This document shows, one piece after another, positions 16,783 through 26,091 of a stretch of DNA of 64,000 bases. Both the position numbers and the translations under genes were made by a program. Source of the stretch: Bacillus sp. SLBN-46 (GTDB lineage Bacteria > Bacillota > Bacilli > Bacillales > Cytobacillaceae). Within the stretch, counting starts at the first letter, position 1. Each line of letters opens with the position of its first letter. Under the pieces are notes generated by a model that saw only the letters and a program-made list of their open reading frames with translations, did not search any database and was not told where the DNA came from. The stretch covers positions 2,239,001 to 2,303,000 of the forward strand of contig NZ_JAVIZM010000001.1 in assembly GCF_031453555.1 (NCBI RefSeq), read 5' to 3'.

Positions 16783-16802
16783 TTGAGGAGCGCGGTTGCT
16801 TA

Positions 16803-16988
16803 GTGAGAGACACTGGTAGAAAGGAATTGTTAAATCATTTAGAAAACGTAATGGTTCATTACTGTGATGGCTGCTTTTTGCATCAGCATGTAAAAAAAGA
16901 GGGTGGAAGAAGGGCAGCCCATCGTTTCTGTATCACACAATGTACAGTAGGGGAAAAACTTCAGGAATATGGAAAGAAACTAAGGTGA
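16803..16988 (+). CDS. ypeQ: Small zinc-finger protein
   Basis: A 61-residue protein. Starts at GTG 16803 with TTGAGGAGCGCGG some ten bases upstream. The middle reads HYCDGCFLHQHVKKEGGRRA followed by AHRFCITQCTVGEKL: CxxC, histidines and a second CxxxC make a probable zinc site. It overlaps neither neighbour and forms an operon with ypeP. Matches B. subtilis YpeQ in size and position. Function unknown. Confidence 0.8.
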   Translation: MRDTGRKELLNHLENVMVHYCDGCFLHQHVKKEGGRRAAHRFCITQCTVGEKLQEYGKKLR

Positions 16989-17003
16989 ATTGGATGACAG
17001 CTA

Positions 17004-17030
17004 AAAAGGCTGACGATAAACGTCAGCCTT
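17004..17030 (-). terminator. Terminator of cspD (also usable by ypeQ)
   Basis: AAAGGCTGACG and CGTCAGCCTTT form a perfect stem with an ATAAA loop. The five-A run on the left gives the U tract for the minus-strand cspD transcript. Confidence 0.85.
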
Positions 17031-17053
17031 TGATTGGTTATGGTTAGTAAAGA

Positions 17054-17254
17054 TTATAGTTTTACTACGTTAGCAGCTTGAGGTCCGCGGTTTCCTTCAA
17101 CGATTTCGAAAGAAACTTCTTGGCCTTCTTCTAATGATTTGAAACCTTCACCTGTGATAGCGCTGAAGTGTACGAATACATCGTCTCCGCCTTCAACTTC
17201 GATAAAACCGAAACCTTTTTCATTGTTAAACCATTTTACTTTACCGTTTTGCAT
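17054..17254 (-). CDS. cspD: Cold-shock protein
   Basis: A 66-residue cold-shock domain that binds single-stranded RNA and DNA and acts as an RNA chaperone. Both RNA-binding motifs are intact: KGFGFIEV (RNP1) and DVFVHFSAI (RNP2). A strong AGGAGGAAG ribosome site precedes the ATG at 17254. The predicted promoter at 17393-17365 leaves a leader of about 100 bases, as expected for cold-shock genes whose leader affects translation. Neighbours ypeQ and topB/metA match the cspD locus of B. subtilis rather than cspB or cspC. Confidence 0.95.
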   Translation of the reverse strand: MQNGKVKWFNNEKGFGFIEVEGGDDVFVHFSAITGEGFKSLEEGQEVSFEIVEGNRGPQAANVVKL

Positions 17255-17364
17255 GTACTTCTTCCTCCTAAGCCTTTCAAGACACCCCTGGTGCCAAAGA
17301 TAAATATTATCATGTAAAAAACAGCAAAAAAAACATTCGCATATAGTTGTTACATGATGCTTTA

Positions 17365-17393
17365 AATATACAATATGGAAATTTGACAGTCAA
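17365..17393 (-). promoter_or_regulatory. SigA promoter of cspD with long leader
   Basis: Minus strand: -35 TTGACT (17393-17388), 17-base spacer, -10 TATATT (17370-17365). Transcription would begin near 17358, about 104 bases upstream of the start codon. The leader contains A/T-rich runs. Confidence 0.7.
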
Positions 17394-17535
17394 GAAATGC
17401 AACCGTTTTTTTTTGTTATTTTATCAGCCTTCAATGAAATTTACCTATACTTAGAATTTTAACGATAGAGTAACATAAAATTCCTGCACGCTCATATGTT
17501 AGATTAAAAATATTTGTTATAGAGGCGGGGATACC

Positions 17536-17817
17536 ATGTTTCGATTTTCAATTGCGGGGGAGGAATGGATTTTACGATTCTCACCACAAGTATTCATTGA
17601 TGCGGCAGAAAAACAGGTGATCTTGATGTCGCTGCTTCATATTGGTGACGATTTAGCGAACTTTCCACATGGTAATGCCTTTATTATGTTTACAAAAAAA
17701 ATTGGTGCAATAGTCTTTGATGTAGAAAGAATTCCGTCACTTATATTAACAGTTTCAAATATTGTTCCAGAAGAAAATTGGTATTTACAAGAATCCGCTG
17801 TCAAAAAATTAAAGTAA
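17536..17817 (+). CDS. Hypothetical protein (93 aa)
   Basis: No family recognised. AGGCGGGGATACC precedes the ATG, a good ribosome site, and a strong terminator follows, so it is a likely monocistronic gene. The sequence MFRFSIAGEEWILRFSPQVF then FIDAAEKQVILMSLLH is mixed alpha/beta in character with no membrane span, cysteines or signal peptide. The middle stretch NAFIMFTKKIGAIVFDVERI is beta-rich. Confidence 0.6.
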   Translation: MFRFSIAGEEWILRFSPQVFIDAAEKQVILMSLLHIGDDLANFPHGNAFIMFTKKIGAIVFDVERIPSLILTVSNIVPEENWYLQESAVKKLK

Positions 17818-17835
17818 AAAATTATATATTCTTGT

Positions 17836-17866
17836 AGGGTTACCTAAATCAGGTAACCCTTATTTA
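17836..17866 (+). terminator. Rho-independent terminator
   Basis: AGGGTTACCT (17836-17845) and AGGTAACCCT (17851-17860) form a perfect 10-bp stem around AAATC, followed by a T-rich tail. Confidence 0.85.
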
Positions 17867-17919
17867 GTTTATTTTGATATAATAAATTTGGGATGCTTTG
17901 TAAAAAGGGAGCAATTTAT

Positions 17920-20088
17920 ATGAAATTAATTATTGCGGAAAAACCGGATCAAGGGTCAACATTAGCGTCAATTTTTAAACATAAAAAGCAAAATGGATTT
18001 ATTGAAATTTTCCCTAATGATATTTTTCAACAAGGAGCTTATGTTACTTGGGCAATCGGCCATATTTGTCAATTAGTTGCTCCAGAAAAGTATTCATCGG
18101 GCTGGAAAAAATGGTCTTTAGATAATTTGCCGATTATTCCTGACCAATTTGAATATGAAGTAACAAAAGATAAGGCAAAACAATACCAAGTCATTAAACA
18201 GTTAGTGGCAAATCCAGCGGTAACGGAAATTATCCATGCAGGAGATGCGGGCCGTGAAGGTGAACTGATCATACGAAATATACTTAGGTTAACAAAATGC
18301 AGAAAACCGATGAAAAGACTTTGGATTTCTTCGTTAACGGCAAATGCTATTAGAGACGGTTTTAAAAAACTATTAGAGGAACAAGATACTCGAAACTTAT
18401 ATTTTGAAGCCTATACAAGGGCTTGTGCTGATTGGGTAGTTGGTATGAATGCGTCACGTTTGTATAGCTTGCTACTTCAGAAGCAGGGATTTTCTGATGT
18501 TTTTTCAGTTGGAAGAGTGCAAACTCCGACATTGGCATTAATTGTAAAAAGAGAACTAGAAATAGAGAATTTCAAGTCTGAACCATTTTGGGAAGTTTTA
18601 GCTTATTTTAAAATCAATGGAAAAAAGTATCGCGGAAAATGGCAAAATGACGGAGAAACCCATGTGAAAACGAAAGAGTTAGCAGAAAAGGTAGCTGCTT
18701 TTTGCAGAGAAAAACCTGCTGAGGTCAGCGAGGTACAATCTGAAAGAAAGGAATTTCTACCGCCTCTTCTCTATAATCTGTCAGCACTTCAAGCAGAAGC
18801 GAATAAACGCTTTAAGTTCTCACCTAAAAAAACACTTGATATCATGCAAAAGCTCTATCAAAAAGGAAATGTTTCCTATCCACGCTCAGACTCTCGGTAT
18901 GTAACTAAAGAAGAAGCCCATACTTTCCCAGATATCCTTAATAAATTAAGTAAAATGGAAGATTATGCTGCTTATTTTCCTTTACCTAATCAATCTATTG
19001 CTGATAATAAACGATATGTCAATGAAAAGAAGGTTACGGATCACTATGCAATAATTCCTACAGAACAAATACCCAATGTTGAAAAGCTTAGTCCAGACGA
19101 GCGGAAAATTTATGATTTAGTAGTTACTAGTTTAATTGCAGCCCATTATAATAAATCAATTGCAGAATATACAACAGTGACCACACTTGTAGATGGTCGT
19201 GCCTCTTTTATTTCAAAAGGGAAAGTACAAATTGAAGAGGGCTGGAAAAGGGTAATACATTCGAAAGAACGTGAGGATGAACCCGCACTACCATCCCTCC
19301 AAAAAGGGGAACAGGGTCTAACTGAAAAGGTAGAAGTGAAAGAGAGTCAAACTCAGCCACCGAAACGGTATACAGAAGGTCAACTAATTACGTTAATGAA
19401 AACGGCTGGCAGGCATATTGATGATAAGGAACTAGAGAAAATCCTATCAAAGACAGAGGGGTTAGGAACAGAGGCAACTAGAGCTGGCATTATCACTATG
19501 TTAAAGGATCGTTTATATATTGATGTAAAAAAGAACTTGGTGTATGCAACTGCTAAGGCCAAAATATTAATTGAGGCGATTGGTCCTGAAATTTTGGCCT
19601 CACCAGAAATGACTGCTAAGTGGGAGCAAAAACTAAAAGAAATATCCGAGGGGTCGGCCGTACCGAAGCAATTCATGGAACAAACAAGAAAAATGGTTAT
19701 ACATTTAATTTCATCTAGTTTAGAACAGGCACAAAAGTGGTCATTTTCGGAGGATGTTCGTGATCAATTTACTCCTGGTAAACAAAAAAATAAAAGACAA
19801 TCGTATACTAAACTGGGCCCTTGTAAAAAATGTGATGGTACTATTGTTGATAAAGGAAGCTTTTACGGATGTTCAAATTATCAAAAAAACAAGTGTGACT
19901 TTACGATTTCAAAAAAGATACTTGGTAAAACTATTACCCAAAAAAATATCAAACTTCTGCTCTCCGAAGGGAAAACCGAAGTGATTGAAGGGTTTATAAA
20001 CAAAGAGAAAACCTTTAACGCTCGACTTTGTCTTGATGAGAAGGATAGAAAAGTAAGGTTCTTGTTTAATGAACCAGTTCCAAAATAA
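17920..20088 (+). CDS. topB: DNA topoisomerase III (type IA)
   Basis: Cuts one DNA strand to relax supercoils and unlink intermediates. The Toprim domain opens with KLIIAEKPDQGSTLASIF and contains the metal site HAGDAGREGELIIRN (~residue 105). The catalytic tyrosine lies in VSYPRSDSRYV (~320). A C-terminal zinc finger is present (CKKCDGTIV, then FYGCSNYQKNKCDF near residue 645). I set the start at ATG 17920, 8 bases after AAAAAGGGAG; the upstream ATG 17893 would place this site inside the gene. The resulting 722 residues are the usual length. A terminator follows immediately at 20103. Confidence 0.95.
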   Translation: MKLIIAEKPDQGSTLASIFKHKKQNGFIEIFPNDIFQQGAYVTWAIGHICQLVAPEKYSSGWKKWSLDNLPIIPDQFEYEVTKDKAKQYQVIKQLVANPAVTEIIHAGDAGREGELIIRNILRLTKCRKPMKRLWISSLTANAIRDGFKKLLEEQDTRNLYFEAYTRACADWVVGMNASRLYSLLLQKQGFSDVFSVGRVQTPTLALIVKRELEIENFKSEPFWEVLAYFKINGKKYRGKWQNDGETHVKTKELAEKVAAFCREKPAEVSEVQSERKEFLPPLLYNLSALQAEANKRFKFSPKKTLDIMQKLYQKGNVSYPRSDSRYVTKEEAHTFPDILNKLSKMEDYAAYFPLPNQSIADNKRYVNEKKVTDHYAIIPTEQIPNVEKLSPDERKIYDLVVTSLIAAHYNKSIAEYTTVTTLVDGRASFISKGKVQIEEGWKRVIHSKEREDEPALPSLQKGEQGLTEKVEVKESQTQPPKRYTEGQLITLMKTAGRHIDDKELEKILSKTEGLGTEATRAGIITMLKDRLYIDVKKNLVYATAKAKILIEAIGPEILASPEMTAKWEQKLKEISEGSAVPKQFMEQTRKMVIHLISSSLEQAQKWSFSEDVRDQFTPGKQKNKRQSYTKLGPCKKCDGTIVDKGSFYGCSNYQKNKCDFTISKKILGKTITQKNIKLLLSEGKTEVIEGFINKEKTFNARLCLDEKDRKVRFLFNEPVPK

Positions 20089-20102
20089 TACAAGAATGTT
20101 TG

Positions 20103-20138
20103 AATTAAGTGATAAAGAACCTTGTCACTTAATTTTTT
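20103..20138 (+). terminator. Rho-independent terminator after topB
   Basis: AATTAAGTGA (20103-20112) and TCACTTAATT (20125-20134) form a perfect 10-bp stem followed by six Ts. Confidence 0.85.
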
Positions 20139-20181
20139 CTATAGTAAACTTTTAATGATTCTTATCAATGGAGGGTACGGG

Positions 20182-20601
20182 ATGCCAACACCAAGTATGG
20201 AAGATTATATCGAACAAATTTATATATTAATTGAAGAAAAAGGATACGCTCGGGTATCAGATATTGCCGAAGCGCTGTCTGTCCATCCCTCCTCAGTAAC
20301 AAAAATGGTACAAAAGTTAGATAAAGATGAATATTTAGTGTATGAAAAGTATCGAGGGCTTCGATTGACTTCAAAGGGGAATAAAATAGGAAAGCGCCTT
20401 GTCTTTAGACATGAATTGCTTGAACAATTCCTAAAAATTATTGGAGTAAAAGAAGAAAATATATATGTTGATGTTGAAGGTATCGAACATCATTTAAGCT
20501 GGGACTCTATTGATCGAATTGGTGATCTCGTTCAATTTTTTGAAGAAGACCAAAACAGAGTGGATGCATTAAAAGAAATCCAAAAACAAAATGAACAATA
20601 G
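20182..20601 (+). CDS. mntR: Manganese-responsive transcription regulator (DtxR family)
   Basis: Represses manganese uptake genes when Mn(II) is bound. From ATG 20182 (GGAGGG six bases upstream) the protein is 139 residues, and every known MntR metal ligand falls at its B. subtilis position: Asp8, Glu11, His77, Glu99, Glu102 and His103. The N-terminal winged helix is [20 protein letters not shown]. In-frame codons upstream of 20182 back to 20122 lack a ribosome site. This is a direct functional assignment by ligand register. Placed after topB and terminated at 20610. Confidence 0.95.
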   Translation: MPTPSMEDYIEQIYILIEEKGYARVSDIAEALSVHPSSVTKMVQKLDKDEYLVYEKYRGLRLTSKGNKIGKRLVFRHELLEQFLKIIGVKEENIYVDVEGIEHHLSWDSIDRIGDLVQFFEEDQNRVDALKEIQKQNEQ

Positions 20602-20609
20602 AATAAAGT

Positions 20610-20644
20610 GAAGAGAGGCTGTTTCTATGACAGCCTCTCTTTTA
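20610..20644. terminator. Terminator between convergent mntR and the DUF3892 gene
   Basis: AAGAGAGGCTG and CAGCCTCTCTT form a perfect stem (20611-20641) with a nine-base loop; A residues on the left and Ts on the right. Confidence 0.85.
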
Positions 20645-20854
20645 GAATAGATTTGGAAATTGGTCAAAGGTCTGATTCTGATCAGGCAGTAAGGAAACTC
20701 TTCCTTCCCCATCCTCAATAGCTTGTATGCCCTGAATTAAACCATTTTCAGCCTCCATCAACGCTTTACGGTATGAAATGATTCGTCCTTCTGATGTCAC
20801 AAAGCTGATGATTTCTCCAAAATGATTGCGGTGAAGGGCAACGATTGTTTCCAT
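20642..20854 (-). CDS. DUF3892-type small protein
   Basis: A 70-residue protein: METIVALHRNHFGEIISFVT, then EGRIISYRKALMEAENGLI and DGEGRVSLLPDQNQTFDQFP. The repeated order of an N-terminal beta hairpin, GRIISYxxAxxxAxxGxIxG, and a final hydrophobic end resembles DUF3892 proteins common in bacilli. GGGGGGAATTTCATATG gives a clear ribosome site. Function unknown. Confidence 0.7.
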   Translation of the reverse strand: METIVALHRNHFGEIISFVTSEGRIISYRKALMEAENGLIQGIQAIEDGEGRVSLLPDQNQTFDQFPNLF

Positions 20855-20924
20855 ATGAAATTCCCCCCTTTCCGCACTAGTGTTTCTAAAAATAATGAAT
20901 AATAAACGAAATGAAAGTTAAATG

Positions 20925-20962
20925 CAAAAAACAAGCACTGGTTTATTGTCCAGTGCTTGTTT
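20925..20962 (-). terminator. Terminator of metA
   Basis: ACAAGCACTGG (20931-20941) and CCAGTGCTTGT (20950-20960) form a perfect 11-bp stem; the A run on the left gives the U tract for minus-strand metA. Confidence 0.9.
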
Positions 20963-20973
20963 GCTTATTAGTC

Positions 20974-21882
20974 CTATTCCCATGTAAAAGGAGTTTCTTG
21001 ATAAACATAATAATTAAGCCAATTTGAAAAAAATAAGTGACCGTGGGACCGCCAGCGGTTGATTGGAGGCTGAGTAGGATCATTGTTAGGAAAATAGTTT
21101 TCAGGCATATGGATTTCTAGCCCTTTATTTAAATCCCTTGAATATTCCTGTGCTAAAGAATCAGATTCATATTCTAAATGACCAGTAATCATAACATGCT
21201 TTCGATCACGGGACGCAATTAATAATGCTCCTGCATCCTCTGAAGCAGCTAATAATTTTAATCGTGGATTATTTTTAATTGCTTCAATTGATACATCTGT
21301 GTAGCGAGAATGGGGAGCATAAAAAATATCGTCAAATCCACGTAGTAAAATATCATTTTTCTCAAATATTCGATGTGCATAAATGCCAGAGCATTTTCGT
21401 TCTAGTTCGAATTTGCCAATATCATATTGATAGTACAGAGCAGCCTGTGCACCCCAGCAAATATGTAAGGTAGAAGTAACATTTGTGTTCGTCCACTCCA
21501 TGATTTCCGTTAACTCTGGCCAATACTTTACTTGGTCAAATTCTAAAAGCTCCACTGGTGCGCCTGTAATAATCATTCCATCGAATTTTTGATTTTTAAT
21601 TTGTGTAAAAGTAGTATAAAACTGTTCTAAATGCTGTTTGCTAGTATGTGTAGATTCATATGAATTTGTTTTTAAGAAATTCACGTTAATCTGTAACGGT
21701 GTATTTCCGAGTAATCGTAATAACTGTGTCTCTGCTTTTTCTTTTTCAGGCATCAGATTTAAAATAAGAATATTTAGTGGCCTGATGTCCTGAGTTGTTG
21801 CACGTTCGTTGTCCATGATAAAAATATTTTCTTGTTCCAGCACTTCCCGAGCAGGTAATAGCTTTGGAATGTTAATAGGCAA
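20974..21882 (-). CDS. metA: Homoserine O-acetyltransferase (MetA family)
   Basis: First committed step of methionine synthesis: acylates homoserine. Cys142 ([11 protein letters not shown]) is the nucleophile, and His/Glu of ITGHLEYE complete the catalytic triad. Residue 111 is Glu ([10 protein letters not shown]). In this family Glu111 is known to select acetyl-CoA, whereas Gly111 gives succinyl-CoA, so the product should be O-acetylhomoserine despite the family name homoserine succinyltransferase. Length 302 is standard. AAAAGGGGATGGTCAC precedes the ATG. No SAM (S-box) leader is visible in the 235-base gap to fhs, which is unusual for methionine genes in bacilli but common for metA at this locus. 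Confidence 0.95.
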   Translation of the reverse strand: MPINIPKLLPAREVLEQENIFIMDNERATTQDIRPLNILILNLMPEKEKAETQLLRLLGNTPLQINVNFLKTNSYESTHTSKQHLEQFYTTFTQIKNQKFDGMIITGAPVELLEFDQVKYWPELTEIMEWTNTNVTSTLHICWGAQAALYYQYDIGKFELERKCSGIYAHRIFEKNDILLRGFDDIFYAPHSRYTDVSIEAIKNNPRLKLLAASEDAGALLIASRDRKHVMITGHLEYESDSLAQEYSRDLNKGLEIHMPENYFPNNDPTQPPINRWRSHGHLFFSNWLNYYVYQETPFTWE

Positions 21883-22117
21883 GTGACCATCCCCTTTTTA
21901 ATGTAGTTCCACGTTTGCTTTTATAAGTTAATCCATTAATACAACCGTATGTAATACATGTCAATGAATATTTAAAAAATTCGATATTTACATTATAAAC
22001 ATTATTATTAATTCAGAAAAGATAATATTTTGTTCATAATTTTTATCGGAATGAAACAGCTTATTTGATACAATGAGAGTGTAGTCTTATATTAATAGCT
22101 GAATGCGGGGGATTAAT

Positions 22118-23804
22118 TTGGTTATGACGAAAGTAAAGTCAGACATTGAAATTGCACAAGAATCAAAGATGAAGCCGATTGTTGAAATCGCTGAAAAAAT
22201 TGGTTTAGTAGAAGATGATCTTGAACTATACGGAAAATATAAAGCAAAAATCTCCAATGAAGCTCTTTCTAACCTGAAAACGAAAGAAAGTGGGAAGATT
22301 ATTCTTGTTACTTCCATTAATCCAACTCCTGCCGGTGAAGGAAAATCGACAGTCACTGTGGGATTAGGGGATGCCCTCAATCGTATTGGAAAAAAAGCTA
22401 TGATTGCGATGCGAGAACCATCTTTAGGACCGACTATGGGTATAAAAAGGCGGAGCAACGGGTGGAGGATATTCTCAAGTTCTGCCAATGGAGGATATTA
22501 ACCTGCATTTTACTGGAGATTTACATGCAATTACGACTGCAAACAATGCCCTCGCAGCATTAATAGATAATCATCTCCAACAGGGAAATGAATTGCAGAT
22601 TGACCAGCGTCGAATTGTTTGGAAACGGGCCGTTGATTTAAATGACCGTGCCTTACGAAAGGTCATCATTGGCCTAGGAGGCCCACTTCAAGGTGTCCCA
22701 CGTGAAGACGGATTTGATATTACGGTAGCCTCTGAAATTATGGCAGTATTATGCTTAGCATCCGATTTAAAAGATTTAAAGTTACGATTATCTCGTATGG
22801 TCGTTGCATATAATTATAATAAAGAACCTGTTACAGTTGGGGACCTGGGAGTTGAAGGTGCATTAACCTTGTTGTTAAAAGAGGCTATTAAGCCCAATTT
22901 AGTTCAAACAATTGAACATACTCCTGCTCTGATCCACGGCGGACCGTTTGCTAATATTGCACACGGATGCAATAGTGTAATTGCTACAACTGCAGCAACC
23001 AAATTAGCCGACTACGTCATTACTGAAGGCGGCTTTGGAGCTGATCTAGGTGCAGAGAAATTTCTACATATAAAATCAAGAAGTGCGGGTATTAAACCAG
23101 AAGCTGTAGTTATCGTTGCGACTATTCGCGCGCTTAAAATGCATGGAGGTGTAGCAAAAACTGAGTTAGCGAAGGAAAATGTTGCTTCCTTAACGCTTGG
23201 TTTTGCTAACCTGCAAAAGCATATCGAAACCATAAAAAGCTTTGGGTTACCAGTTGTTGTTGCCATTAATAAATTTATCACCGATACAGATTTAGAGGTT
23301 CAAACATTATTGGAATGGTGTGAACGAGAAAACGTGGCCGTTGCTTTAACAGAAGTGTGGGAAAAAGGTGGAGCAGGTGGTATAGAGCTTGCTAATAAGC
23401 TATTATCGGTCATCGAAAAAGAAGAGAACAAATTCCATCCGTTATATGAATTGTCTGATTCACTTGAACAAAAAGTAAGAACCATTGTGCAAAAGGTGTA
23501 CGGCGGAAAAGATGTTGAATTCTCACCAAAAGCGAAAAAGCAATTAATTGATTTTGAAAAGTTCGGTTGGTCCAATTTGGCAATATGTATGGCAAAGTCA
23601 CAATATTCATTATCTGATGATCCTTCAAAGCTAGGTAGACCGACAGATTTCATCGTTACGGTAAGAGAATTCAAACCATCCATTGGGGCTGGCTTTATTG
23701 TTGCGTTAACAGGAGAAGTAATGACCATGCCAGGACTACCTAAAAAACCAGCCGCATTAAATATGGATGTTGATGAAAACGGAAATGCAGTAGGTCTTTT
23801 CTAA
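22118..23804 (+). pseudogene. fhs: Formate-tetrahydrofolate ligase, frameshifted as sequenced
   Basis: ATP-dependent synthesis of 10-formyltetrahydrofolate. The first part carries the P-loop [20 protein letters not shown] and [12 protein letters not shown], then breaks. The second frame resumes with [16 protein letters not shown] and runs normally to the end. Removing one base of the five-A run at 22444-22448 rejoins them: ATA AAA GGC GGA GCA, giving the invariant [14 protein letters not shown] loop. The corrected protein is about 559-561 residues, the family norm. Start is TTG 22118 (5 bases after GGGGGA) or ATG 22124. A +1 homopolymer event, probably a sequence error since the rest is intact. 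Confidence 0.9.
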
Positions 23805-23821
23805 AAGGAGTCGAATGATAA

Positions 23822-24355
23822 ATGTTTGATCCAACAGCCTTTGATAATATGAAAGTAATTGTTGAAGGCGCACTATATGACAGGGACCTTAGTGGAGAAA
23901 TAATCATTACCGACCGAAATGACATAATCAATTTGGCTAAAATGTCCCGTCAGTTCAACATTAGCTTCTCCATTCCACAAGGAGAGCCAAAAGCTGTTTT
24001 AGGAAAAATAGAACTGGAATCCAAGCTTGTCCATTTATCAGCAGAGCTTCTGCCAAGCTATCATACTGAACAGCTTGTCGGCTGTTTGGTAAAGCTTTAT
24101 TTTACCTTTGATATAGAAGAGGTTGAAATTGATTACGATGAACTAAATACGATTCTTTTTGGTATATGGGGAACTTCAAGGACAATTACACTATCCATTC
24201 AACAGGAGCCACTACAGCCTACTAAAAGGGAAAAAGGGATAATAACAGTGGACTTTGAACGCTTAATAACCGAAGACCAAATGGATGATTTAGTTGGAAT
24301 GACAGATGTCATGATTACCACCCAACAAAAATTATCAGAGTATCTAAATAAATAG
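23822..24355 (+). CDS. Conserved hypothetical protein (177 aa)
   Basis: No family recognised. The start ATG lies 17 bases after fhs, with AAAGGAGTC nearby, so it may be the second gene of the fhs operon. The protein is acidic and beta-rich with no cysteine pairs or membrane span: it opens MFDPTAFDNMKVIVEGALYD and has a second part DELNTILFGIWGTSRTITLS. Possibly a two-domain small structural protein. A terminator follows at 24370. Confidence 0.65.
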   Translation: MFDPTAFDNMKVIVEGALYDRDLSGEIIITDRNDIINLAKMSRQFNISFSIPQGEPKAVLGKIELESKLVHLSAELLPSYHTEQLVGCLVKLYFTFDIEEVEIDYDELNTILFGIWGTSRTITLSIQQEPLQPTKREKGIITVDFERLITEDQMDDLVGMTDVMITTQQKLSEYLNK

Positions 24356-24369
24356 AGGTACATTATGAT

Positions 24370-24403
24370 TAGAGGCTGTCTCATTAGAGAACAGCCTTTT
24401 TAT
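24370..24403 (+). terminator. Rho-independent terminator
   Basis: AGGCTGT pairs with ACAGCCT across an 11-base loop (24372-24397), followed by five Ts. Confidence 0.75.
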
Positions 24404-24496
24404 TTATGTTTTAAATATTTACAATATTCAAATTAAAGGGTACGATATTATTACCTAGATAATATGACCTCATACTAATTATAAGGGGAGATCACA

Positions 24497-25345
24497 TTGG
24501 TCAAAACGGCATGGGTTACAGATAGTACCGCATTTTTAGACGAGGAATTAAAAAATCATCCAGATTTATATACAGTACCATTAACCATTTTGCTTGATGG
24601 GGAGGAATTCTCAGATGGAATTGACTTATCTCCCGCAGAATTATTTGAAAGATTAAAGCATTTGAATACTCCACCTAAAACATCACAGCCTTCTGTTGGT
24701 GCGTTTCAGGAACTATATGAACGGCTTGCAAAAGAATACGATCAGATCGTAACTGTCCTTCTTTCGGGTAAACTTAGTGGCACAGTGTCCTCTAGTGAGC
24801 AAGCGGCTAAACTTGTAGATATCCCTGTCACTACTTTTGATTCGAAAATACTCACCTATCCCATGACGGCCATACTGAAAGAAGGAATGGAACTACTTAA
24901 TAGTGGTAGCAATCTAGAATCCGTTCTTGACCACATGGGAAAAATAAGGGATACAAATGAGACCTATGTTCTGGTAGGGAGCTTAGAGCAGCTTCATCGT
25001 GGAGGAAGAATGAATGGGGTACAATTTTTCTTGGGAAGCTTGCTAAACGTTAAGCCCATAATATCGATTGAAAACGGAGTGCTTAATGTAAAGGAAAAGG
25101 TTCGCAGTGAGAAAAAGGCAAAGGAAAAAATACTCGATTATTTTAAATCCTCCTATGAGAAGTATCAATTTAAAGAAGTTTATATTTTGTACGGTTTACA
25201 TGAAGACCAGGCAAATAGCTGGAAGATTGATTTAGAACAACAGTTTCCAGCATTAACAGTAATTTGTTGTCCATTAGGTGCTGTCATTGGTGTACACGCA
25301 GGAGAAAACACGCTTGGAATTAGCTGGCATAATGCTTTGAAATAA
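24497..25345 (+). CDS. DegV family protein (fatty-acid binding)
   Basis: Fatty-acid-binding protein of the DegV fold; family members deliver fatty acids to the FakA kinase. The N-terminus VTDSTAFLDEELKNH, the loop KTSQPSVGAFQELYE, LSGKLSGTVSSSEQAA and LEQLHRGGRMNG are the conserved ligand-pocket stretches. The C-terminus GVHAGENTLGISW matches the family. Length 282 is standard. A second DegV protein lies at 56378-57220 with different specificity loops. AGGGGAGATCAC precedes the TTG-like start region; the first codon at 24497 is TTG. Confidence 0.9.
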   Translation: MVKTAWVTDSTAFLDEELKNHPDLYTVPLTILLDGEEFSDGIDLSPAELFERLKHLNTPPKTSQPSVGAFQELYERLAKEYDQIVTVLLSGKLSGTVSSSEQAAKLVDIPVTTFDSKILTYPMTAILKEGMELLNSGSNLESVLDHMGKIRDTNETYVLVGSLEQLHRGGRMNGVQFFLGSLLNVKPIISIENGVLNVKEKVRSEKKAKEKILDYFKSSYEKYQFKEVYILYGLHEDQANSWKIDLEQQFPALTVICCPLGAVIGVHAGENTLGISWHNALK

Positions 25346-25366
25346 TACGGGATTGATATGCAAGAA

Positions 25367-25397
25367 AATAACTCCAAGCCATTGGGGTTATTTTTTT
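25367..25397 (+). terminator. Rho-independent terminator
   Basis: AATAACTCCAA (25367-25377) pairs with TTGGGGTTATT (25382-25392), one G-T, followed by Ts. Confidence 0.85.
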
Positions 25398-25443
25398 GCC
25401 GTTTTTCATGTTAAAATAGCTAGGGTGAAAGTAGGTGCACATA

Positions 25444-26091
25444 GTGAAAAATCAAATCATCGATAAGACAGAGGCGTTTGTTCGTAACGAATTAGGTGAA
25501 GATGCAACAGGGCATGATTGGTTTCATGTTGACCGTGTTCGAAAGAATGCTTTACATATATGTAAGGAAGAAAAGCAAGGAAATCCATTTATTATTGAAA
25601 TGGCCGCTCTGCTACATGATATCCCGGATGAAAAACTAAATGAAAGTGTCGAAAAAGGGAAAGCCAAACTGGATTCTTTTCTTCAATCAATCACACTTTC
25701 TAGTGAAGAACAATCTCATATCCTTCAAATAATCCAGTCTATTTCATATAAAGGCGGCAGTAAAACAGAATTAGTGTCTATAGAAGCTAAAATTGTCCAA
25801 GATGCTGACCGATTAGATGCTATTGGAGCAATTGGAATTGCAAGGGCGTTTGCATATGGCGGTAAAAAAGGACAGCAAATATACGATCCGAACATTCAAG
25901 TAAGGGAAAAAATGAGCCTGGAAGAATATCGAAAAGGGAAATCAACTAGCATCCATCATTTTTACGAGAAGCTGATAAAATTAAAAGATTTATTAAATAC
26001 TCATGCAGCAAAAAGCATGGCTGAGAGTCGTCACCAAATGATGGGTCTATTTTTAGAACAATTTTTCCAAGAATGGGAGGGACAAGTATGA
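25444..26091 (+). CDS. ypgQ: HD-domain phosphohydrolase
   Basis: Metal-dependent phosphohydrolase with an HD domain; YedJ/YpgQ proteins hydrolyse nucleotides. Motifs: HDWFHVDRVRKNAL (residues ~24-37, first metal histidines), the doublet HD in ALLHDIPDEKL (~60), and QDADRLDAIGAIGIARAF (~120, final aspartate). I place the start at GTG 25444, six bases after AAGTAGGTG, instead of GTG 25435. Length 215. The stop overlaps the ABC-F start by four bases (ATGA). Order ypgQ-ABC-F-ypgR differs from B. subtilis only by the inserted ATPase. Confidence 0.9.
   Translation: MKNQIIDKTEAFVRNELGEDATGHDWFHVDRVRKNALHICKEEKQGNPFIIEMAALLHDIPDEKLNESVEKGKAKLDSFLQSITLSSEEQSHILQIIQSISYKGGSKTELVSIEAKIVQDADRLDAIGAIGIARAFAYGGKKGQQIYDPNIQVREKMSLEEYRKGKSTSIHHFYEKLIKLKDLLNTHAAKSMAESRHQMMGLFLEQFFQEWEGQV

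Noticed and set aside
20642..20854. Shadow of the mntR terminator region
   Set aside because: Considered spurious at first, but a strong ribosome site and DUF3892-like pattern support it, so it was kept as a gene and this doubt dropped.
21883..22117. Possible S-box (SAM) riboswitch in the metA-fhs gap
   Set aside because: No conserved S-box core or terminator pair could be found on the metA strand.
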